Source: Companilactobacillus nantensis DSM 16982 (GTDB lineage: Bacteria > Bacillota > Bacilli > Lactobacillales > Lactobacillaceae). From it: a stretch of DNA of 64,000 bases. Below are positions 34,276 to 43,997 of this stretch, piece after piece (positions within the stretch are counted from its first letter, which is position 1; each line of letters opens with the position of its first letter). Both the position numbers and the translations under genes were made by a program. The notes under the pieces are model-generated. The model made no database searches. It was not told where the DNA came from and was given only the letters and a program-made list of their open reading frames with translations. The stretch lies in assembly GCF_001435815.1 (NCBI RefSeq), contig NZ_AZFV01000011.1:20982-84981 (forward strand), read 5' to 3'.

Positions 34276-36524
34276 TAGCTTCCCTCCTTTGAATTATTTT
34301 GACTAGCTTCAAGGCTATTAACCTTTGCAGCTAGTTTTTTTACGGATTTATTTAACAAATCATTGTTTCTTTCATGCAGCTTTAATGTGCTAGCAACTTC
34401 AAAATTGATATTCTTCTTTGACATTTTCGAATTATCTAACGATATAGTCATTGGAGTATCTTTCATCAGTGGGTTACCGCTGATACCGTTCAAAGTAACC
34501 ATTGTTTTAATACCAAGTGGACCAGCATCTAAGTAACTTGTGTCACCAATCTTCATGGTGTCATCTTGATAACTCAGGTTAACTGTCAATTCAATGACTG
34601 GTTCTGTTTGTAAAACTGAATCAGCGTACTGCTTCATCTGTTCTACTGTTTTGATTTGGTCATTAGTGATATCATCACCAATTTTCAAACCATATTGGCT
34701 TCTTGAAGGCGCATTGTAATAAAAAAACGGCTCAAACACATAATTTGTGTCGTCCGCCGTTGTTCCATCAGTTTGTCCTTGGTCTTCACTAGGTTCTACA
34801 TCGTATTGACCACTGAAATCAAAATAACTTTGATCAACCCATTGATTGGTTGCAATTCGATAGTAAGACTTGCCATTAGCACCATCGCTCACAGAACCAT
34901 TAATCATCCAACGGGAACCATTCATAACACCATGATTTAACTTAGCCTGCGGTGACCATGGAGAATCGTAGACAGTTGCTCCAAAAACAGTATTCTTAAC
35001 CTCTGTGACAGCAACGTCAGTAGCACCGCTGAAATCTAATGCTGATTGATCAATCCAACCACCATCAATTTTGTACCAAGACTTACTTTGAGCACCGTCA
35101 GAAGCTTCGGCAGTTATCTTGTATTGATTACCATTTGAGACTGCTTTACCCGTTTTAGTTTGCGGTGTAAATGGTGAATCATACACATCAACTTCATCAT
35201 CTGATTTAACAGTACCCTGACCAGTAACTACTTGAATAGTTTGATCTTCAGGCTTAATATCGCCAGGTTTATCAAAACTAATGTACTTTTCAGATACCCA
35301 TTCATCAGTAGCAACAAAGTAATAAGTAACATCATCAACTACTTTTTTGGTAGTAGTAAGGAATGAGTCTCCGTTTTTGATATAACGTTTAACAGTGGTC
35401 ATATCAGATCCTACAATAGGTGCCCCTTGTGGATTCATGGTTGAAACGGTTAGATGGGCATTACCAACTGATGAACTAACGTTATTATCCTTGCTAGTAT
35501 CATCGTCAGAACTAGAATCACCATCAACTTTAATAGTTCCTTCGCCCCAAACTAAATCAATTACATGATTTTCGGGCTTAACAGCTCCCGGTAAATCAAA
35601 TCTGACATGTTCAGAACTAATCCATGCATTAACACCAACTTCATACCAAGTCGTACTATCAATTGAAACCTGTTGGGCGATTTTATAAATGGATCCATTA
35701 ACGAGAACTTGACCAGTTTTGATTTTCTTAGTTGGCGAACTGTAAACCGGTACGCCATTAACTGCTGAAATAACGCCTTTTGCTTCAGGACCAACTGGAG
35801 TAGCTGTCATAGATATTCCTGAGGAATCAACTACTGCAACTGCACCATCAGTTTGAGTATGCTCATTGTCTTGAGTAGCTCCATACAGCATTGCACCATT
35901 CTTGATTGATGTACGATCAATCGAAACTTCAATATCATTAGTGCTATACAGGTTTCTAAACGTTTTATTTGTTGGATGCTTGTAGGAAACAGCATCATAA
36001 ATCATGACTGTTTTTCCAGATGGAAGCCATTTAGCTCCATAGCTATCAACCGCTTTTTGAACGGCATCAAGTCCGGAACAATTTCCCCAGTCAGTAATAT
36101 CGACTTTAGGAAAATCACCAATCAATTTGTACGTGTAACCGTCAACATTGTATTCAGAATCGAACACAAACTTCATAGCTTCGTCTAACGAATACGTTTG
36201 ACTACCACTATTAACCTTGAATTGTTTGAAATCTTGCATACCAAATATTTCGTGTGTGCATGTGACATCCTTAGTTGTTAAGCCATCTACGACCTTTTCA
36301 ACTAATTGCATGACATTATACTTTTGACCATCAAAGATGATTGAGGCACCGTCCTGCAACATTTCAAAGGATAATGAAGTGTCTTTTGATAGAAATGCTG
36401 TGAAAGTAATTGAGAACGTCTCACTAATCTGCTGATCAATATTAAAGCTGCCTTCATCTAAGCAAGTCAGCCATTCTTCACTCTGGCCGTCGGCTGACCT
36501 TACTAATAATTTATGACTGGACAT
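34275..36524 (-). CDS. Phage tail tip protein with four SLAP/SH3-like wall-binding repeats
   Basis: 749 residues. Residues 1-230 and about 590-749 fit the prophage tail-tip (Tal/gp18-like) hub fold: FEMLQDGASIIFDGQKYNV at the start and the VNLSYQDDTMKIGDTSYLD region at the end. Between them are four tandem repeats of about 55-60 residues. Each starts VYxSP or similar, then a TGxxVxNGxxYKI strand, then WYxIxxxWI/V. They resemble the module in the lysin. This suggests adhesion to the wall polymer before injection. No peptidase motif seen. Confidence 0.82.
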   Translation of the reverse strand: MSSHKLLVRSADGQSEEWLTCLDEGSFNIDQQISETFSITFTAFLSKDTSLSFEMLQDGASIIFDGQKYNVMQLVEKVVDGLTTKDVTCTHEIFGMQDFKQFKVNSGSQTYSLDEAMKFVFDSEYNVDGYTYKLIGDFPKVDITDWGNCSGLDAVQKAVDSYGAKWLPSGKTVMIYDAVSYKHPTNKTFRNLYSTNDIEVSIDRTSIKNGAMLYGATQDNEHTQTDGAVAVVDSSGISMTATPVGPEAKGVISAVNGVPVYSSPTKKIKTGQVLVNGSIYKIAQQVSIDSTTWYEVGVNAWISSEHVRFDLPGAVKPENHVIDLVWGEGTIKVDGDSSSDDDTSKDNNVSSSVGNAHLTVSTMNPQGAPIVGSDMTTVKRYIKNGDSFLTTTKKVVDDVTYYFVATDEWVSEKYISFDKPGDIKPEDQTIQVVTGQGTVKSDDEVDVYDSPFTPQTKTGKAVSNGNQYKITAEASDGAQSKSWYKIDGGWIDQSALDFSGATDVAVTEVKNTVFGATVYDSPWSPQAKLNHGVMNGSRWMINGSVSDGANGKSYYRIATNQWVDQSYFDFSGQYDVEPSEDQGQTDGTTADDTNYVFEPFFYYNAPSRSQYGLKIGDDITNDQIKTVEQMKQYADSVLQTEPVIELTVNLSYQDDTMKIGDTSYLDAGPLGIKTMVTLNGISGNPLMKDTPMTISLDNSKMSKKNINFEVASTLKLHERNNDLLNKSVKKLAAKVNSLEASQNNSKEGS

Positions 36525-37453
36525 TAGTTATAAATGAAATAGAATTCAAAAGATACATCTGAATTTGATAAGCCAGAAATCTCAAATTCATTGTTACCTT
36601 TAGCAAGCGAAATAGTTCCGTGATCAGAATTAATACCATCGTTAGTCCCATTAATCATAGGATTAACACCATCTAAAATTAGTTCATCAGATGATGTTAA
36701 AACACGATTATAAGTGAATGATTCACCAGTAGTGTTATTAGTTAGGGTTGGCGAACCAGACCCTCTAATGTGAATTTTTAAGTAATGATGCTGTGCTAGT
36801 GGGTCAATATCGAATGAACTAGGATTATAAATAGAAAACTTCTTCTCTTTAGACTCAAAGGATATGTCCTTATTCGGAATACCCATACCATAAGAAAAGA
36901 AGTTTTTATTTTTATCAAATATTTCTAACGATGTGCCAACAGACTCACGAACGCCAGTATAGTTATTAAACGCAATTTGGAATGTTCCAGCTTTCTCATT
37001 GAAGTAAGTTGGAGCAATCGGCTTAGTAACCACACGATATTTATAGGTTGGTTCACGACTAAACACAATCCAGAAACCGCCACGAATCATGAAGAAGTTC
37101 TGTAATTCTTCAATCAACATTAAGAATTCTGATTCATTAGCAGCATCAATCATCCAGGTGCTAGTAATATCACGGCTATCATATGAGCCTGACGTCCGTG
37201 TTTGACCATCACGTGTATTAATCTTTTGCCAGTTATCTACCGGATTAGTCATAGGCGGATCATAGTCATAACAGTGAACGCCAAATAAATCTTCAACATC
37301 ATAATATGACTTCCAATTAATACCATCAGTCGAAATGGCTACTTCAACAGGATCGTATGGCAGTCTTGATGGATTATCATGACCATTGCTAAAACCATAT
37401 GCATGTGGCTTAGGATTGGTTAATGATTCATCTTTAAATACTTTTTCAGTCAC
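36524..37453 (-). CDS. Phage distal tail protein (Dit)
   Basis: 309 residues of the siphovirus tail component type: an N-terminal ring-forming part (PVEVAISTDGINWKSYYDVEDLFGVH, TSGSYDSRDITSTWMI, LQNFFMIRGGFWIVFSREP) and a C-terminal galectin-like part. Forms the hexameric ring at the tail tip that joins tube, hub and baseplate. Starts with GTG after AAAGGAGATAGTTGT. Follows the tape measure gene by 15 bases. Confidence 0.85.
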   Translation of the reverse strand: MTEKVFKDESLTNPKPHAYGFSNGHDNPSRLPYDPVEVAISTDGINWKSYYDVEDLFGVHCYDYDPPMTNPVDNWQKINTRDGQTRTSGSYDSRDITSTWMIDAANESEFLMLIEELQNFFMIRGGFWIVFSREPTYKYRVVTKPIAPTYFNEKAGTFQIAFNNYTGVRESVGTSLEIFDKNKNFFSYGMGIPNKDISFESKEKKFSIYNPSSFDIDPLAQHHYLKIHIRGSGSPTLTNNTTGESFTYNRVLTSSDELILDGVNPMINGTNDGINSDHGTISLAKGNNEFEISGLSNSDVSFEFYFIYN

Positions 37454-37468
37454 ACAACTATCTCCTTT

Positions 37469-40400
37469 CTATTGTCTATTGCCTTGCATGTAACCATAAA
37501 CGGCTGTATCACGTTGGTTTTGTTGATTAAGGTTATTAGATGTTCTTGCTACATTTATTTCTGGAGCGAAGTTCTTTCCATTAATGTTGCTTAATAAATT
37601 AATAACTGTATCTAGTTTTTGACCAATATCAGATGAGATATTACCCATCAAATTAGACGACTTAAATTCCGGATGAAAGTCAGCCATTTTGTACATCAAA
37701 TCATTCATCAGCGGGATTGCTGATGGTCTAGCAGGGTTAATAACTACTTCTGGCTCTCCTGCAACTTCACCAGCAACATTTCCATTGCCTAGGTATGTTG
37801 GACTATTTAGCCAACCGCCGTTAGCTAAGAAGTTAATTTGACGACCTGTACCAATTCGATTCCAGCCACCATTATGCATATAAGCGTTTGTGGTAGCCAT
37901 AATCTGATCAACACCACTAAGGATATTAGTGTGACCGGGAACAGCGTATGCCATGAAAGTTTGCGGAATAAATTGAAGCAATCCCATGGCAGGATTACCA
38001 GCAGCTGAATTTCTATCTGAAATCTGTTGTCTAATCGCAGCATTACCACCAGATTCACGAGCAATTTCACGAACGTAGGCAGCGGCTTCCCAGTCAATCC
38101 CATTTGGTGGGTTGGCGCCCATATCTTGAAGTACCTTTTTAACAATTGGTAACCATGCTTGAGCGGCTTTAGGATCACCGGCAACAGATTGAGCTTCTAA
38201 CTCTTTGTCTTTCAGTTTGTTTAACTGGTCTTTGACCCAATTAATTGATTGCTTAACGACATAGTGTCCAGCAGGTGGAGCAAATGTACTACCAAATTTA
38301 GTAGCTTGACTAATTTTAGAAGTAGCTTTGTCCCAGACGGAAGTTAAGTTTCCTAATGGGTCTTTCAAGAATGAAGTGATTCCTTCAAGCTTATCCTTGA
38401 CCCATTTACCCATATCTCCAAGTTCACCCTTAATCCATGAGCCAACGCCACCTGCGTAGTGAGGTACAGAACTTGGGGCAAAACGTTGAGCAGTTTCAGC
38501 GGCTGGAACAACAGTTGCTCCTGGCTTCAAGTCAACCATGACATTACGCATTTTTGGAATAACTCTCCAAGGTTCTCCAGGATTTCTAAAGGCTTCCTCA
38601 AATACTGGTCCTTTTTGATCATTGATCAAAGCTGGTCCACCGGGGTGATATCCAACACCGCCGGCATATTTAATAGGTGCAATAGATTGAGCTTTACCAC
38701 CAAAGAACTTGATAACGGTATTAATACCACCGATACCAGTATTGATAGCTTTAACTACTCCGCCCATGGCTGTATGAGCCCAGCCAGAGAACTTATCAAA
38801 TATTTTCTTAAAGAAATCGCCTATGCTTGACCACATTGAATTCCAACTAGATTTAAAGCTTGAGCTAAATGATGACCACCACGAATTCATGCCACTTGAG
38901 AAATTGTTATACCATTTGGACATCCCGTTAAACTGGTTGCTCATGTATGAACTGACTTTTGACCATGTTGAATCCCAAGACTTAGAAAAATCAGAGCTAA
39001 AGCCAGACCACCAGCTACTCATGCCAGAACCCCAAGAATTGGCAGTCTTTTGAGCAGACTTAAATTGGTTGCTTAAGTCTTTGACCCACTTAGATTTCTG
39101 AACATCTTTAGACATGGTTGTCATTTGCTTAGAAACATTATTAGATGACTTCTGAACTGACTTAGACATGTCATTTGTTGCTTTCGACACATCTTTGGAC
39201 ATCTTGTTTAAATCGATAGACTTAGAAATTTTCTTCCAAGTTTTTTCCCAAGATTTTCCAATTGGGTCGAATATTTTAGTTAACCACTTAGTAAATCCTT
39301 GCCAGTCTTTCTTTAAATTTTTGATTAAAGAAGTCATTGATTTTTGCAAAGGTTTAACTAATGGCTTAGTAATCATCATCGCAAGTCCAACTGGTAACGC
39401 TAGCGCATAAACTGCTAATTTTCCAAAAGTTTTCATACTTTTGATCATTGATTTAACAATATCATTACCAATTTTGCCTGCACTTTTGACAATAGACTTG
39501 AATCCAGATTGAATATCTTTACCCAAATTCTTAACCCATTTTTGGACTGATTTACCAGCTTTAGTATCTTTTAATAAGAAGTCACCGATTCCAAGAAATG
39601 GATTAACCAGCGTTAGAAGTAATTCCTCTTTGTGCTGTTTCATCCACTTGATGATTCCTTGGCCCCACTCAACAGCACTATCAGTAGCTTTGCGAGCATA
39701 ATATCCAGCTTTAGGAATTAAGCCTTCTGGAGGTTTAGCACCCCTGCCGGCTTTATTCCAGCCATCAGTAAAGTTTTTAGCTCCTTCACCAGCCCATTTA
39801 CCTGCCATTCTTCCGAAAGTAGCTCCAATTGCTGCACCCGCAGGCCCACCAATCATAAAGCCAATTCCTCCGCCGATAAGTGATCCAGCCGCCTTACCAA
39901 AACCTTCAAATTTCTTTTCTGGATTTTTAGCTTTTAATGCGCCATAAATGTCAAGCCCAGCAGTGGCAGCAACACCAATACCAACTGCAGCAGTACCAAT
40001 CTTTGCTCCTTTGGACATATCGCCAACATTTACTTTAGAAAATTTACCACCTTGAAATCCTTTACTAATAAACTGAAATAGATCACTGAATTTAGTTTTA
40101 GTTCCAGAAATAAACTCCAATATTTTGGCCTTGGAATCGCTTAGACCGGATATTCCAAATCTAAATACTTTTTTAGCGTTATCTCCCTCACCAATAATCT
40201 TCGTTAAAAGACCGCCTTTTGTTTTATCTGCAAGACCTACAATTTTTAATAATGGTGCAAATGCTGATTCAGACATTTTGAATGCTTTGAATCCAACAAA
40301 AGCTGTTGCTAAGGTTTTTATTGCAGTCTTATGTTTAGCTACGTTATCCAAAACTTTAGATAACGATTTTAATGGATCAGCATCATCTTTTGAATTCTTA

Positions 40401-41926
40401 CCGAGAAGACCAAACGCCTTAGCTAAATCATTAAACATTGTAACAGTTGTGTCCCAAACACCCTTGACGAAAATACCAACAATAGTTCCTAAATCCTTAG
40501 CAATATCAGAAATAGTTCCTTTATGTTGAGAAAGATATTTGATAATGACAGCTACATACTGAGACAACTTAGCCAATCCATTTCCGGCATCGGTTAGTAA
40601 TCCTTTGAATGCTGCTGAATTTAATTCATTAGCTATATCAGATAGGCCAGTAGTCTTTTCTTTAACCAACGGTTTCATCAACGTACCTTGAGCAGACAAC
40701 CATCCTGACTTGATTCTTGCTATTGCACCTTCACCTGTTTTACCAAATGCTTTAAATGTATCTGATGAATGTGCTGCAACTTGCGTCATTGCATCTTCAA
40801 ACTTTTGTGATGAAATATCACCATTTGAAACAGCTTTAGTCAGTTGATCTTGTGACATATTCAATGCTTTCGCTAATTCTCGTGGCAATGCTGGAACGGC
40901 CTTGGACATTCTCGCATAAGCCATAGTAGAAAGCTTGCCTGATGATTCAACTTTTGCATAAGACGAAGCCAAACCGTTTGCAGCATCTTCACCCTTACCG
41001 GATTCTATTGCCAAACTTGAAAATGCTCTAGTCAGATTTTGGGTAGTAGTAAAGCTACCAGTGAATCCATAAATTTTCTTTTGCAAGTCATTGATTGCAC
41101 CAGCTGAAAAACCAGTAGCACTTCTTAGCTCTGCCATTGATCCGACCATGGCTTTAGTCTGTCCAGCAGAAAGCCCCATGCCTTCCCAGACACGGTTGAT
41201 TTGCTCACCAGCTTCGACTACCTGTATACCATTCTTAGCAGTTGAAATCATATTGGTGGATAGTGCTTGCAAACCGTTTAGTACGGCTCCACCGACAAAT
41301 GTACCGGCTAGGAATGACTTAAATTTTCCTGTTTTCTCTTTAGCAGAATTAACACGATCACTAAAACGTTCTAGTGCCGTGCTACCAGCAGACGTGTTAG
41401 CAGTAACCGTTGTACTGATATGATTAGGGATATCCTTAGTAGCATGAATAAAATCTTCAATAGGTGTCTTATGAGCGATGGCATCTAATTGAGTTCTAGC
41501 TTCTTTTGGAACCTTGTCATACCATTCTTTGAACGTACGAAAGCCAGCCTCATTGAGCTTAGATTTAAGTTCGGTTTGCTGGCTTTTTGGTAGTTTGTTT
41601 AAATCATCTTTCCACGTCTGAAATCCAGTCCGCTCAATATTGGTCTTTAGCTTGGTGTATTGTTCCTTAGGTAAAGCCTTCATATAGCTGTCAAAAGTAT
41701 CAAATCCGCTTTTTTCAGCCATAGCATTCAGCTTAGTTTGAACATCTTTAGGAAGTCCTTCTAGCTTTTGGTGAAATGAAGTGATTTTCATCTCATCACC
41801 AGTTGCTGAAAGTTTGATGTTCTTATCTTTTAAGCCATCTTGGGCTTGCTTAATTTTATTAATGATACCAGTAGCATGATCTTCAGCATTAAAGTTAATA
41901 GTTTTAGTAACAACAATATCAGACAT
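37469..41926 (-). CDS. Phage tape measure protein with SLT lysozyme domain
   Basis: 1485 residues; sets tail length and carries a wall-degrading domain for DNA entry. A coiled N-terminal region contains several repeats of a KLNEAGFxTFKxWxxxLPKxxxT type (residues 50-150). Hydrophobic segments follow at about 215 and 645-690 (GAKIGTAAVGIGVAATAG). A transglycosylase-type domain near residues 1270-1360 shows ARESGGNAA, GLLQFIPQTFMAY and MATTNAYMHNGGW. AAAGGAGG precedes ATG. Confidence 0.92.
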   Translation of the reverse strand: MSDIVVTKTINFNAEDHATGIINKIKQAQDGLKDKNIKLSATGDEMKITSFHQKLEGLPKDVQTKLNAMAEKSGFDTFDSYMKALPKEQYTKLKTNIERTGFQTWKDDLNKLPKSQQTELKSKLNEAGFRTFKEWYDKVPKEARTQLDAIAHKTPIEDFIHATKDIPNHISTTVTANTSAGSTALERFSDRVNSAKEKTGKFKSFLAGTFVGGAVLNGLQALSTNMISTAKNGIQVVEAGEQINRVWEGMGLSAGQTKAMVGSMAELRSATGFSAGAINDLQKKIYGFTGSFTTTQNLTRAFSSLAIESGKGEDAANGLASSYAKVESSGKLSTMAYARMSKAVPALPRELAKALNMSQDQLTKAVSNGDISSQKFEDAMTQVAAHSSDTFKAFGKTGEGAIARIKSGWLSAQGTLMKPLVKEKTTGLSDIANELNSAAFKGLLTDAGNGLAKLSQYVAVIIKYLSQHKGTISDIAKDLGTIVGIFVKGVWDTTVTMFNDLAKAFGLLGKNSKDDADPLKSLSKVLDNVAKHKTAIKTLATAFVGFKAFKMSESAFAPLLKIVGLADKTKGGLLTKIIGEGDNAKKVFRFGISGLSDSKAKILEFISGTKTKFSDLFQFISKGFQGGKFSKVNVGDMSKGAKIGTAAVGIGVAATAGLDIYGALKAKNPEKKFEGFGKAAGSLIGGGIGFMIGGPAGAAIGATFGRMAGKWAGEGAKNFTDGWNKAGRGAKPPEGLIPKAGYYARKATDSAVEWGQGIIKWMKQHKEELLLTLVNPFLGIGDFLLKDTKAGKSVQKWVKNLGKDIQSGFKSIVKSAGKIGNDIVKSMIKSMKTFGKLAVYALALPVGLAMMITKPLVKPLQKSMTSLIKNLKKDWQGFTKWLTKIFDPIGKSWEKTWKKISKSIDLNKMSKDVSKATNDMSKSVQKSSNNVSKQMTTMSKDVQKSKWVKDLSNQFKSAQKTANSWGSGMSSWWSGFSSDFSKSWDSTWSKVSSYMSNQFNGMSKWYNNFSSGMNSWWSSFSSSFKSSWNSMWSSIGDFFKKIFDKFSGWAHTAMGGVVKAINTGIGGINTVIKFFGGKAQSIAPIKYAGGVGYHPGGPALINDQKGPVFEEAFRNPGEPWRVIPKMRNVMVDLKPGATVVPAAETAQRFAPSSVPHYAGGVGSWIKGELGDMGKWVKDKLEGITSFLKDPLGNLTSVWDKATSKISQATKFGSTFAPPAGHYVVKQSINWVKDQLNKLKDKELEAQSVAGDPKAAQAWLPIVKKVLQDMGANPPNGIDWEAAAYVREIARESGGNAAIRQQISDRNSAAGNPAMGLLQFIPQTFMAYAVPGHTNILSGVDQIMATTNAYMHNGGWNRIGTGRQINFLANGGWLNSPTYLGNGNVAGEVAGEPEVVINPARPSAIPLMNDLMYKMADFHPEFKSSNLMGNISSDIGQKLDTVINLLSNINGKNFAPEINVARTSNNLNQQNQRDTAVYGYMQGNRQ

Positions 41927-41941
41927 TTATTTACCTCCTTT

Positions 41942-42463
41942 CTAGTCATATAAGGCTTGTGCTAGCCTCATCAACTTATTTCTGTGAGAAGGTGCAGCTT
42001 TAACTTTTGTATCTCCAAAGTTTTTAGCCAAATCTGAAATATTTTTAACATATGCATTAACTTGATTTTGTAAATCAGTGGTATCTTCGACAAACGCAAC
42101 TGGCTTTACATTAGCTGAAATCATCAAACTATCGTTTAAGGCATCAGCTCTAGCACCTAAAGCGCCCTTACACAACGCTTCATAATACTTAGGCGTTAGA
42201 TCAAGTATTTCATCAATATTAGTAATGCCAATTATTCGTCTGGCATTCTCAATCAGTTTTAAAACATCTATTACTTGAGATTTAGACGTGCCTCTGACTT
42301 CTTCATTTGTTCTTTGGCTTGATTGATTGTTTCTTGCAATTCCTTCAGGCTTTCTTGACGGTCCTCTTTTTCCTTCTTCGTTAGTTTTTGAGAATCGTCT
42401 TTCGATTCCTCGTCTAATACTTTTTGCATTTGCTCGATCATAGTATTTACGCGTTTCTTCCAT
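41942..42463 (-). CDS. gpT-like extension of tail assembly chaperone (frame -1)
   Basis: Open frame in the -1 phase relative to the gpG-like gene, overlapping it by about 190 bases and ending 15 bases before the tape measure gene. The C-terminal part (VIDVLKLIENARRIIGITNIDEILDLTPKYYEALCKGALGA) looks protein-like, while the first 60 codons are only the shifted shadow of gpG. Most likely made as a gpG-T fusion by -1 ribosomal frameshifting. I could not pick a classical slippery heptamer; the candidate is GGAAAAAG near 42370. Confidence 0.65.
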   Translation of the reverse strand: MEETRKYYDRANAKSIRRGIERRFSKTNEEGKRGPSRKPEGIARNNQSSQRTNEEVRGTSKSQVIDVLKLIENARRIIGITNIDEILDLTPKYYEALCKGALGARADALNDSLMISANVKPVAFVEDTTDLQNQVNAYVKNISDLAKNFGDTKVKAAPSHRNKLMRLAQALYD

Positions 42464-42771
42464 TCGCGTACTTTTGAAGTTAAAAAACCTGCATTACACA
42501 AGCCATTAAGGATCTCATCAGTTAGTGAATGAACGTCATCAAAAGCATCTTGTCCATCTAATTGATCAGCTACTTCTTCCATTGATAATTTCTTGTTAGA
42601 AGCAGCAACACCAAATTTCAAAATAGCATCAACTTGATCAGTAATGAGTCCGCCCAAAAAGCTATCAAAATTATCAAGTTGCTTATCTTCATCGTCCCCA
42701 ACGATATTCTTATACAAACGATAGTTATATTTGATATCTAATTGCTTGTTATTAGCTTTCAGATTTAGCAT
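42271..42771 (-). CDS. gpG-like tail assembly chaperone
   Basis: 166 residues, between major tail genes and the tape measure as in most siphophages. The N-terminal domain (LDIKYNYRLYKNIVGD, FGVAASNKKLSMEEVADQL) is followed by a charged coiled coil (residues 100-165, KKEKEDRQESLKELQETIN). It coats the tape measure protein before tube polymerisation. CAAAGGAGTTTTAAAT precedes ATG. Confidence 0.8.
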   Translation of the reverse strand: MLNLKANNKQLDIKYNYRLYKNIVGDDEDKQLDNFDSFLGGLITDQVDAILKFGVAASNKKLSMEEVADQLDGQDAFDDVHSLTDEILNGLCNAGFLTSKVREWKKRVNTMIEQMQKVLDEESKDDSQKLTKKEKEDRQESLKELQETINQAKEQMKKSEARLNLK

Positions 42772-42838
42772 ATTTAAAACTCCTTTGATTAATTAATCCG
42801 ACCGCCACCGCTCATTGAGTGAGTATGCTCTTTAGTTA

Positions 42839-43120
42839 CTAGTCAGCTTTGACTGCTGCGCCATCATTTGTAGCTGTTGCAGATTCATCAGCTGGAGCTT
42901 CTGGAGCAGGTGCTAGAACTGTGAATCCTTTAACATCTACTTTTTCTGATTCCTTTAAAGTAGTAGCATCCTTGAACGCTGCTTGATAATCACCGTCAGC
43001 TACAACAGTGCCTGCAGCTAAACCAGTAATAGTTGCTGATTTAGTACCAAGTTCACCTTCGGCTACTTTAGTACCATTCTTGTCATAAATTACCAATGTT
43101 TCGTTTGAACGGTCTGCCAT
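42839..43120 (-). CDS. Small Ig-like phage tail protein
   Basis: 93 residues: a beta-rich domain (ETLVIYDKNGTKVAEGE, ATITGLAAGTVVADGDYQAAF) and a Pro/Ala/Thr tail ADESATATNDGAAVKAD. That tail closely resembles the end of the major tail protein just upstream. It may decorate the tail tube or be the separated Ig domain that in other phages is joined to the tube protein by frameshift. Well-placed ribosome-binding site AAAGAGGTATTTAAATT. Confidence 0.65.
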   Translation of the reverse strand: MADRSNETLVIYDKNGTKVAEGELGTKSATITGLAAGTVVADGDYQAAFKDATTLKESEKVDVKGFTVLAPAPEAPADESATATNDGAAVKAD

Positions 43121-43146
43121 AATTTAAATACCTCTTTAATTTAAAT

Positions 43147-43950
43147 TTATTTTGTTTCTACTTTTGCACCGCCATTTGTAGCTGTTGAAGTTTCATCACT
43201 TGGCTTATCTGGAGTAGGTGCTGCAACTAGGGTGCTATCAGTTGCACCAGCTGGAGTATTTGGACCAGCAACATCTTCAGTAGTTCCTTTTTTGTTAACG
43301 AATAGTGTTTCATCATCAACAGTATTATCAACAAAGTTACCGTCATCATCAGTACCTTGGTCAGTACCAAGTGAATAGTTGTAGAACTTATTCATCTTGT
43401 CGAATGTGCCGGGCTCAAATGAACTTTCTGGTAATTCAAACCAATTGCCATCATCATTGAAGTCACGTTCCATACCTTCAACTTCAATGGCAAGATTAGA
43501 TGTAAGAAATCCACCTAACGCTTCTGTATATGGCAATGCCGGTAAAATAGCATGTGAATATTGAGCACGTACTTTTCTATTTGGCTTCTTCCCGTGCATT
43601 GAGCCAAAATCAATTCTCCAAAGGGCAAATCTTTCATTGTTATCCCAGATTTGTCTAATTTCAGCATGTAAATCAAATCCATTTGTTTCCTTTGGATAAA
43701 TACAATCAACAGTTCTTTGTTGATTTGGAGCACCAGTACCCTTCAACGTACCATTCTTAAGTTGTGTAGCTTGTGATGTACGTGTGTTAGTTGCTGATGT
43801 TGCGCCTTGCATCCCTAATAGTTGAATCTTGGCAGCAACTGGCCATGACATGATTCGCTTAAAAGCATAAAAGATTTTGTCAGCTTCAATGCCTGTAAAG
43901 GAATCTTGACCATATCCTTTGATATCTGAAGTAGTTGTTTCGCCAGCCAT
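43147..43950 (-). CDS. Major tail protein
   Basis: 267 residues forming the tail tube. GIEADKIFYAFKRIMSWPVAAKIQLLG and TVDCIYPKETNGFDLHAEI resemble tail tube proteins of LAB siphophages. The acidic C-terminal region (residues 195-267, DQGTDDDGNFVDNTVDDET) ends with a Pro/Thr-rich tail. Order (terminator, tube, chaperones, tape measure) supports the call. Confidence 0.8.
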   Translation of the reverse strand: MAGETTTSDIKGYGQDSFTGIEADKIFYAFKRIMSWPVAAKIQLLGMQGATSATNTRTSQATQLKNGTLKGTGAPNQQRTVDCIYPKETNGFDLHAEIRQIWDNNERFALWRIDFGSMHGKKPNRKVRAQYSHAILPALPYTEALGGFLTSNLAIEVEGMERDFNDDGNWFELPESSFEPGTFDKMNKFYNYSLGTDQGTDDDGNFVDNTVDDETLFVNKKGTTEDVAGPNTPAGATDSTLVAAPTPDKPSDETSTATNGGAKVETK

Positions 43951-43997
43951 TTCTTTTCCTCTTTTCTATAATTTTGATAAAAAATAGACATCTATTT

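Noticed and set aside
38459..41423. Several plus-strand frames of 80-134 codons
   Set aside because: Shadows of the tape measure gene, whose own frame has the clear domains.
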